NCBI GenBank assembly: GCA_039812085.1
Contig: JBDHZU010000020.1
Coordinates: 1 to 22,190, forward strand
DNA length: 22,190 bases
Source of the DNA: JBDHZU01 sp039812085
GTDB lineage: Bacteria; Actinomycetota; Actinomycetes; S36-B12; UBA10799
Direction of reading: 5' to 3'
The notes beneath the pieces are model-generated. The model made no database searches, was not told the origin of the DNA, and worked only from the letters and a program-made list of their open reading frames with translations. Each line of letters opens with the position of its first letter. Within the stretch, counting starts at the first letter, position 1. Position numbers and translations under genes: made by a program. Shown here piece after piece: positions 13,722-19,617 of the stretch.

Positions 13722-14954
13722 GCCCGCAGAAAGGTCGGTAGCACCTGCACCTGCGTGTGCGCGCCCGCGACGATGCAGCCAGATAGCGGCGAGCAGTGCT
13801 GAGATGAGCGAGCCAGCCAGCACACCCAACTTCGCATCGGTCAGTAATGATTCGTTATCCACGAATGCGAGCTCACAGATCAGTAACGACACAGTGAAGC
13901 CCACCCCAGAGACCAAACCGACTGCACCGATGTCTCGCCAGCCAATCGCCTCATCCAAACTTGCTCGCGACAACTTCGTCAACACCTTGCTGGCGACAAA
14001 AATACCCACCGGCTTGCCCGCAACCAGGCCAATTGTGATGCCGAGTGCGATCGGACTGTGAAGCAAGCTGGACAGGCTCTTTCCCGCCAGCGATACCCCC
14101 GCAGCAAAGAACGCAAAAATTGGAACACACAGCCCAGCCGACCACGGGTGGATGGTGTGGGCATAAGCATCAACCGGTGGATGTTCCTCGTCCTCGTCGC
14201 AGGTTGCGCGAGTCAGCAGACCCAGTGCGACCCCGGCGATCGTGGCGTGAATCCCGGACGCATGCATGAGCAGCCATGCCAGCAGAGCTAACGGTAGGTA
14301 GATCCACCACCCGCGAATGCGTTGTCGTTGCGCCAACCAGTAGGCAGCTAGCACAGCAACTGCCCCGAGGAAGGGCAGCAGATCGAATCCGTGTGAGTAG
14401 AAGACAGCAATCACGATGATGGCGCCGAGGTCATCCACGACTGCCAGCGTCAGCAGGAACACTCGCACTTGTGCAGGTAGCTGCCGCCCGGCGACGGCAA
14501 GTACGGCAAGTGCAAAGGCGATGTCAGTCGCCATCGGGATGCCCCAACCCGACGGTTCTCCACCGTCGGCAGTGACATTGATCAGCACATAGATCAAGGC
14601 AGGAATCAGCATTCCACCGACAGCGGCGGTGGCCGGAACGATTGCAGTCGAAAACTGTCGCAACGAACCACTAACGAACTCTGCCTTGAGTTCCAAACCA
14701 GCGACGAAGAAAAAGACGGCCAGCAGACCGTCCGCTGCCCATTGCGAGACGGTGAGGTCCAGGTGAGCAAAGTGCGGTCCGACGACGGTGTTCGCCAGGT
14801 TGAAGTACGACGTTGACCACGGGCTATTGGCGATGATCATCGCTAGCGCGGCTGCAAGAAGCAGTAGTACGCCGCCGATTGTCTCGTTGCGCAGGACTTG
14901 CGCAACCTGGCTCGCGCGAGACCGGGCTGCAGTCATTCCTACCGGTTCGCTCAC
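13719..14954 (-). CDS. nhaA: Na+/H+ antiporter NhaA
   Basis: A 411-residue integral membrane antiporter that exchanges cytoplasmic Na+ for external H+. It has roughly twelve hydrophobic segments and the NhaA hallmarks: GLELKAEF after the second helix, TDIAFALAVLAV (Asp144, equivalent to E. coli Asp133), LAVVDDLGAI (Asp174-Asp175, the ion-binding pair Asp163-Asp164 in E. coli) and AGKPVGI with the conserved helix-10 lysine. GLVSGVGFTVSLLICELAF is the expected late helix. The start is GTG at 14954; an in-frame ATG at 14936 would remove six residues and cannot be excluded. The gene follows acsA by 53 nt, a pairing I also recall from Streptomyces. Confidence 0.96.
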   Translation of the reverse strand: MSEPVGMTAARSRASQVAQVLRNETIGGVLLLLAAALAMIIANSPWSTSYFNLANTVVGPHFAHLDLTVSQWAADGLLAVFFFVAGLELKAEFVSGSLRQFSTAIVPATAAVGGMLIPALIYVLINVTADGGEPSGWGIPMATDIAFALAVLAVAGRQLPAQVRVFLLTLAVVDDLGAIIVIAVFYSHGFDLLPFLGAVAVLAAYWLAQRQRIRGWWIYLPLALLAWLLMHASGIHATIAGVALGLLTRATCDEDEEHPPVDAYAHTIHPWSAGLCVPIFAFFAAGVSLAGKSLSSLLHSPIALGITIGLVAGKPVGIFVASKVLTKLSRASLDEAIGWRDIGAVGLVSGVGFTVSLLICELAFVDNESLLTDAKLGVLAGSLISALLAAIWLHRRGRAHAGAGATDLSAG

Positions 14955-15007
14955 GTACTCATCCGATCAGAGTCGAGGCCTACGATGCCCACCGAGTGAG
15001 GTCGGTC

Positions 15008-16963
15008 CTAGTCCTCGTTTGTTTCGTCGTCCATGCCAGTTTGGATGAGTTGCATGACGGCCGGGTCTGCCAATGTCGTCACGTCGCCGAGGGAGCGATG
15101 TTCGGCGACATCGCGCAGTAGTCGGCGCATGATCTTGCCGGAGCGAGTCTTAGGTAACTCGGTCACGATGTGGACCTCGCGTGGCTTGGCAATCGCTCCG
15201 ATCTCCTTCGATACGTGGGCGCGAAGTTCATCCACGGTGTCTGGATTGATATCCGCGTGATTGCGCAGAATCACGAACGCGACGATGGCTTGGCCGGTGG
15301 TGTCATCGCTGGCCCCTACTACCGCAGCCTCGGCTGTTGCCGGGAATGAGACCAGCGCGCTCTCTACTTCAGTGGTGGAGATTCGGTGTCCGGACACGTT
15401 CATCACGTCATCCACTCGACCGAGCAGCCAAATCGCACCATCGTCATCGAACTTGGCACCGTCTCCAGCGAAGTAGATGCCTGGCCAACGGGACCAGTAG
15501 GTATCGATGTATCGCTGGTCGTCGCCCCAGATTCCACGCAACATGGCCGGCCACGGTTCATTGAGAATCAGGTACCCGCCACCAGGAACACCGACTGACT
15601 GTCCGGCGTCATTCACGATGTCCACGCTGATTCCCGGCAACGCCGCCATTGCCGACCCCGGCTTGGTGGACGTAATGCTGGGCAGCGGGCTGATCATGAT
15701 GGCGCCAGTCTCGGTTTGCCACCACGTATCAACGATGGGGCAACGGTCACCGCCGATGACGGTTCGGTACCACATCCAGGCTTCGGGGTTGATCGGTTCA
15801 CCCACGCTGCCAAGCACTCGAAGCGACGACAGGTCGAACGACTGCGGAATGTCCCGACCCCACTTTGCGAAGGTTCGGATTGCTGTGGGCGCGGTGTAGA
15901 GCACGCTGACGTTGTAGTCCTGCACGATTTCCCACCAGCGACCCTTATGGGGAGTGTCGGGTGTGCCTTCATACATGACCTGCGTGACGCGGTTCGCCAA
16001 CGGCCCGTAGACGACGTAGCTATGACCCGTTACCCATCCGACATCTGCGGTGCACCAGTACACGTCGGTATCAGGTTTGAGGTCGAATACGGCTTCATGC
16101 GTGAAAGCAGTTTGAGTGAGGAAGCCAGCACTGGTGTGCAGGATTCCCTTGGGCTGACCGGTGGTTCCCGACGTGTAAAGAATGAACAGCGGATGTTCGG
16201 AGTCGAACGCTTCCGGTGTGTGTTCAGCGGCCTGTCGGTCGAGAACTTCGGACCACCATTGGTCGCGGCCTTCAGTCCACTGGACGTCTTGTCCGGTTCG
16301 ATTGACCACCAACACATCGGTGACGCTGGGGCAGTCTGCGAGGGCCTCATCGACCGCACCCTTGAGTCCGAATGCCGATCCGCGTCGGTAACCACCATCG
16401 GCGGTGATGACGACTTTCGCCTGGGCATCGTTGATTCGACTCCGCAGGGCTTCTGAACTAAACCCGCCGAAAACCACCGAATGAACTGCTCCGATACGAG
16501 CGCACGCCAGCATCGCAATGACGGCCTCGGGAATCATCGGCAAGTAGATGGCCACCCGGTCGCCTGCCGTCACACCAAGCTCGGTTAACGCATTGGCTGC
16601 TCGACTCACCTTTTCCAGCAGATCGCGGTAGGTGAGGTCTTGGGTGTCTCCCGGTTCACCGACAAAGTGGATAGCCACTTGATCGCCATGGCCAGAAGCC
16701 ACATGTCGATCGACGCAGTTGTACGCAACATTGAGCCTGCCGCCGACGAACCAGCGCGCGAACGGTGGATGTGACCAGTCGAGCACCTGCTCGAAGTCGG
16801 TCTCCCAGTCCAGGCGCTGGGCCTGCTGTGCCCAGAAGTCCAGCCGATTGTCGGCTGCCTGCCGATACAGCTCATGGGCAGCTTCCGCCTGCTCGGCGAA
16901 CTGTGGCGGTGGCGGGAACGAACGATCTTCGTGTAACAGGTCTTCCAGTGCGTCTTTGCTCAC
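15008..16963 (-). CDS. acsA: Acetyl-CoA synthetase (AMP-forming)
   Basis: A 651-residue adenylate-forming enzyme that converts acetate, ATP and CoA to acetyl-CoA. Motifs in order: ILYTSGTTGQPKGILH (P-loop-like A3), TADVGWVTGHSYVVYGPLANR, TWWQTETGAIMISPLP (A5), the hinge/A8 region LGRVDDVMNVSGHRIST, and PKTRSGKIMRRLLR with Lys610, the residue whose acetylation switches these enzymes off. The length matches the family. The start is GTG at 16963, placed by a -10 box six bases upstream. A shorter start is unlikely because the N-terminal helical region is conserved. It is first in a minus-strand run with nhaA, the holin-like gene and the hydrolase. The ACS N-terminal segment with WFVGGRLNVAYNCVDRH is present, so it is acetate- or propionate-type. 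Confidence 0.97.
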   Translation of the reverse strand: MSKDALEDLLHEDRSFPPPPQFAEQAEAAHELYRQAADNRLDFWAQQAQRLDWETDFEQVLDWSHPPFARWFVGGRLNVAYNCVDRHVASGHGDQVAIHFVGEPGDTQDLTYRDLLEKVSRAANALTELGVTAGDRVAIYLPMIPEAVIAMLACARIGAVHSVVFGGFSSEALRSRINDAQAKVVITADGGYRRGSAFGLKGAVDEALADCPSVTDVLVVNRTGQDVQWTEGRDQWWSEVLDRQAAEHTPEAFDSEHPLFILYTSGTTGQPKGILHTSAGFLTQTAFTHEAVFDLKPDTDVYWCTADVGWVTGHSYVVYGPLANRVTQVMYEGTPDTPHKGRWWEIVQDYNVSVLYTAPTAIRTFAKWGRDIPQSFDLSSLRVLGSVGEPINPEAWMWYRTVIGGDRCPIVDTWWQTETGAIMISPLPSITSTKPGSAMAALPGISVDIVNDAGQSVGVPGGGYLILNEPWPAMLRGIWGDDQRYIDTYWSRWPGIYFAGDGAKFDDDGAIWLLGRVDDVMNVSGHRISTTEVESALVSFPATAEAAVVGASDDTTGQAIVAFVILRNHADINPDTVDELRAHVSKEIGAIAKPREVHIVTELPKTRSGKIMRRLLRDVAEHRSLGDVTTLADPAVMQLIQTGMDDETNED

Positions 16964-16969
16964 AACACG

Positions 16970-16975
16970 AACCTA
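16970..16975 (-). promoter_or_regulatory. -10 box for a leaderless acsA mRNA
   Basis: On the minus strand TAGGTT (TAnnnT) is followed by exactly six bases (CGTGTT) and the GTG start at 16963. No Shine-Dalgarno sequence is present. It lies in the 141-bp gap shared with the divergent deacetylase-like gene. Confidence 0.5.
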
Positions 16976-17104
16976 GGCCGACGCGACGAAGAAAACCCCT
17001 TCAATGCCGAAACACGTCAGACCGATGGGACCAAATCGGCTGCCGGATGCGTCGTAGTGGGTGACAATCGTTTGACGTCCTCGCGTTTGATAGATCGGAA
17101 ACCA

Positions 17105-18289
17105 ATGAGTCGCATCCCAGGTTGGGCATTGCTCGTCGCCGCTGTTGCTGCGGTCGGGTCCATCGTGTTCCTTATCCCGGATAGCAAGCCGGATGCGTCT
17201 CAGGTTGTTGCGGTTGGCGAAAACAACGCCCCGCAGTCGCAGAGCCCGTCACCGACGAATACCTCCGGAGTCACGGTTCCGGCAGCAGAGCAACCCCAGT
17301 TGGAGATCAAGAAGCTCGCGCCAGGAGAGAAGGCCCCACAGTTCGTCGTACTGAGCTTCGACGGTGGCGTGGAGAGCAAGACCGGCCTGATGACCCATTA
17401 CCTGGATCTGGCTAAGTCCGTGGGCGGTCGTTTCTCCTTCTACATTTCCGGCGTTTATCTGATCCCGGATAACAAGCACAAGCTCGTCTACGACCCGCCC
17501 AAGCATGCCCGCGGAACTTCAGCGATTGGGTTCGGTGATCCCGGCATCATCAAGACTCGTATCGATGTCTTGACCCGTGCATGGGTAGAAGGCAACGAGA
17601 TCGGTACTCACTACATGGGCCACTTCTGTGGAGCTAATGGTGTGGGAGCGTGGAACGCTGCTGACTGGACGAGCGAGATCGACCAGTTCAACTCCTCTAT
17701 TGACGACTGGCGGCAGAACAACCCGCAGGCGGCAACGGCAGGACCATTACCGTTCAGCTCCGAAGTGGTCAAGGGCGGTCGTACGCCATGTCTGGAAGGC
17801 AACCGCCACGCACTGTTCACTGCTATCAAGCAGGCCGGTTACGTGTACGACGCCTCCGGTTCGGGTGGTCTGCAGTGGCCGAAGAAAATGAAGAAGTGGG
17901 GTATTTGGGAACTGCCGCTGGAGGCGATCAAGGTCCCTCACCTCGGCATGACGTTGTCCATGGACTACAACTTCTTGGCTAACCAGAACAACGCTCAGAC
18001 CACTGCGTCTCCAGAGAAGTGCGCTCAGATCGAACGTGACAGTGAGCAGGCATACAGCGATGCTTTGGATGGCGCATACAAGGGGAACCGCGCTCCGTTG
18101 ATCTTGGGTAACCACATGAACAACTGGGTGTGCAATGCCTATACGAATGCGTTGACTAGCTTCGTGAAACAGGCGCATGAGAAGTACCCGGACGTGCAAT
18201 TCATCTCGATGCTCGACTTGGTGCATTGGATGGAAGCTCAGGATCCGGCGGTCCTCAAGAAACTGCAGAAACAGCCTGCTGTCTACTAG
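17105..18289 (+). CDS. Exported polysaccharide-deacetylase-like (CE4-fold) protein with altered motifs
   Basis: A 394-residue protein with one N-terminal hydrophobic helix (about 6-25, signal anchor or signal peptide) and a Ser/Pro/Thr-rich linker to about residue 65. A domain resembling carbohydrate esterase family 4 follows. Motif 1 (TFDDG) appears as SFDGG: Asp86, the usual base, is kept but the metal-binding second Asp is Gly87. Motif 2 is HYMGH (His169 and His173, the usual HxxxH metal pair). Motif 3 may be GGRTPCLEGN (Arg226, Pro228). There are long insertions between the motifs. It may be a deacetylase with a changed metal site or a non-catalytic sugar binder; the substrate is unknown. 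I chose the ATG at 17105 (MSRIPGW) because it starts the hydrophobic helix; a GTG at 17057 is possible. GGAA lies just upstream. Confidence 0.82.
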   Translation: MSRIPGWALLVAAVAAVGSIVFLIPDSKPDASQVVAVGENNAPQSQSPSPTNTSGVTVPAAEQPQLEIKKLAPGEKAPQFVVLSFDGGVESKTGLMTHYLDLAKSVGGRFSFYISGVYLIPDNKHKLVYDPPKHARGTSAIGFGDPGIIKTRIDVLTRAWVEGNEIGTHYMGHFCGANGVGAWNAADWTSEIDQFNSSIDDWRQNNPQAATAGPLPFSSEVVKGGRTPCLEGNRHALFTAIKQAGYVYDASGSGGLQWPKKMKKWGIWELPLEAIKVPHLGMTLSMDYNFLANQNNAQTTASPEKCAQIERDSEQAYSDALDGAYKGNRAPLILGNHMNNWVCNAYTNALTSFVKQAHEKYPDVQFISMLDLVHWMEAQDPAVLKKLQKQPAVY

Positions 18290-18293
18290 TCGG

Positions 18294-19109
18294 GTGACAC
18301 GTTCGTTCGATCCCGTTACTGACCTCGCTGCTGCCGCTGAGCTACCTGGTGTGGCGCAGGCCGCCGCCAATGCGCGTACTCGGGTTGACGAGTTGTTGTT
18401 CGACCGTGCTTTACGGCCTAAGGCAGTAGAGCTAGCGGCTGATGTCGCGCTTGGTAATGCCCACGCCAGTACAGCGATGGATGGCGTGGAAATCCCCATC
18501 ACCGCGTGGCTCTCCGGTGACGCGCTGGACGATTCAGCCATGGGACGAGTCGCTGCCGGGGTCTGGCGGTTAGAGACCAAGCTGCGCGATCTTGTCCCAG
18601 TGTGGAGCACTGCTCCGTTGCAGGCGTTGGCGCAGATGCACACCTTGGTGGCCAGCGATGTGGCGACTCCCGACGAATTGGGTCGTCCACGTTCGACGGA
18701 TGATGCGGAAGATCCCTTGCGATTGCGCAGTCTGGTGCCCGCCGATGAGGTTCCCCCGGCATTGGCTGTGCTGGCTCGTATGACCCAGATCAACTCTGCC
18801 AAGGTCCCCGCTGTGGTGGAGGCTGCAGTGGTTCACGGCGAACTCTTGCGATTACGACCATTCCGGTTGGGCAGCGGGCCGGTGGCGCGTGGAGCTGGAC
18901 GATTGGTGATGAGCCAACGTGGACTGGACCCTGACTTACTGCTGATGAATGACGCCGCGACTTTCTCGATTGGTCGTCCGGGGTATGTGGATGCCGCCAG
19001 AGGCTACATCTCAGGTGAACCTGACGGAGTCGCTCGATGGCTGAGATTTGTTGCCGAATCGGTCGCAGTGGGCGCTCGCATGTCTTCTGAACAACTCCAC
19101 CAACTCTGA
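18294..19109 (+). CDS. Degenerate Fic-like protein
   Basis: A 271-residue, mainly helical protein that I relate to the Fic superfamily, though with altered key residues. The canonical core HPFxDGNGRxxR is represented by RPFRLGSGPVAR (188-199): the catalytic His is Arg188, the metal-binding acidic residue is Leu, and Asn is Ser. An N-terminal segment STAMDG (59-64) resembles the inhibitory motif [ST]xxxE[GN], with Asp for Glu. LQALAQMHTLVASD and LGRPRS also resemble Fic helices before the core. AMP transfer by the usual mechanism is therefore unlikely. The start is GTG at 18294, four bases after the preceding stop; the frame is open further upstream inside the deacetylase-like gene, but that part is its shadow. 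From memory, homologues sit near acsA in other actinobacteria. Function unknown. Confidence 0.75.
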   Translation: MTRSFDPVTDLAAAAELPGVAQAAANARTRVDELLFDRALRPKAVELAADVALGNAHASTAMDGVEIPITAWLSGDALDDSAMGRVAAGVWRLETKLRDLVPVWSTAPLQALAQMHTLVASDVATPDELGRPRSTDDAEDPLRLRSLVPADEVPPALAVLARMTQINSAKVPAVVEAAVVHGELLRLRPFRLGSGPVARGAGRLVMSQRGLDPDLLLMNDAATFSIGRPGYVDAARGYISGEPDGVARWLRFVAESVAVGARMSSEQLHQL

Positions 19110-19110
19110 C

Positions 19111-19152
19111 CTGACAGAGCAACAACGGTGGGCGTTCTGACAGAGCCACAAC
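19111..19152 (+). repeat. Short imperfect direct repeat
   Basis: CTGACAGAGCAACAAC (19111-19126) recurs as CTGACAGAGCCACAAC (19137-19152), 15 of 16 bases identical with a 26-base period, directly after the Fic-like stop codon. It has only two copies and no known role. It could be a duplication footprint or part of the RNA end next to the hairpin that follows. Confidence 0.6.
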
Positions 19153-19156
19153 AAAA

Positions 19157-19188
19157 GCAATGGCTCCACTTTTCAGTGGAGCCATTGC
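19157..19188 (-). terminator. Perfect 13-bp hairpin, terminator-like on the minus strand
   Basis: GCAATGGCTCCAC and its exact complement flank a 6-nt loop. On the minus strand the stem is followed by TTTTGTTGT, the form of an intrinsic terminator for leftward transcripts. On the plus strand there is no T-run, though the stem could still protect the 3' end of the deacetylase-Fic mRNA. The leftward transcript it would stop is probably read-through from the 6C RNA or the flavoprotein gene. Confidence 0.65.
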
Positions 19189-19403
19189 GATGGTCATATT
19201 CAGTTGTAGAGATCAAGCGTGCGATTTATTTGGCTGTGGATCTTTGCCACCCTGACGAGGGTTGGTCGCCGCGTGGGTTCTACGACTGAATATTTTGTTT
19301 TTCTAACAACCCAAGTCTCGGCGGTTGGCTAAGCGAACTTCAGTTTTCGATTGCCATGTCCCCCAACCTGCCTAATCGCGATTTACGTGGCTGGTCAAGA
19401 TCC
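19189..19403. other. Non-coding stretch without recognisable features
   Basis: Together with its flanks, 19110-19617 is the only gap longer than 300 bases without a protein gene. This inner part has a T-rich patch near 19282-19296 but no convincing reading frame, tRNA cloverleaf, repeat or promoter that I can support. Confidence 0.6.
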
Positions 19404-19490
19404 ATAAGACAACGCCGAAGGCCCCCGCGTTTGGGGGGATGCGGGGGCCTTCATGTCGACATCTTGGGGGGAAGTGTCGACGGAGGTCAG
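19404..19490 (-). ncRNA. 6C-type small RNA (two hairpins with C6 loops)
   Basis: Read on the minus strand there are two adjacent hairpins, each displaying CCCCCC in its loop. The first has a 7-bp stem (GTCGACA / TGTCGAC, 19475-19481 with 19455-19461) and loop CUUCCCCCCAAGA. The second, two bases on, has a perfect 12-bp stem (GAAGGCCCCCGC with its complement, 19441-19452 with 19417-19428) and loop AUCCCCCCAAAC, then the mildly U-rich GGCGUUGUCUU that would end the RNA. This is the defining layout of the 6C family (Rfam 6C motif), widespread in actinobacteria; M. tuberculosis has one (B11/ncRv13660c). C-rich loops pair with G-rich ribosome-binding regions of target mRNAs. A promoter may lie upstream (TTGCGA 19554-19559 and TAATAA 19533-19538, spacer 15), with palindrome CGAGATCTCG between, but this is weak. 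RNA ends are estimates. Confidence 0.85.
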
Positions 19491-19617
19491 TTGGTGTCCT
19501 TCTCCGAAGAGTGACTACCTCGTGACCGAGCGTTATTAGTCTCACCCGAGATCTCGCAAAAAGCAAAATCGAGTGTGGGTATTCACCCGTTCGGCACGGT
19601 GCGTGATCGGCGGTGCA

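Noticed and set aside
16981..17056. Small inverted repeat CCGAT...ATCGG near 17022-17039
   Set aside because: Only 5-bp arms in GC-rich DNA, expected by chance, with no T-run or promoter overlap.
17747..18802. 351-codon open frame on the minus strand
   Set aside because: It lies antisense to the deacetylase-like and Fic-like genes, has low-complexity Ser/Ala/Arg-rich composition and matches no family; it is a codon-bias shadow.
19189..19403. tRNA gene, suggested by GGGTTCTACGACT near 19275
   Set aside because: No acceptor stem, anticodon arm or proper T-loop (GGTTCRANYC) could be folded around it.
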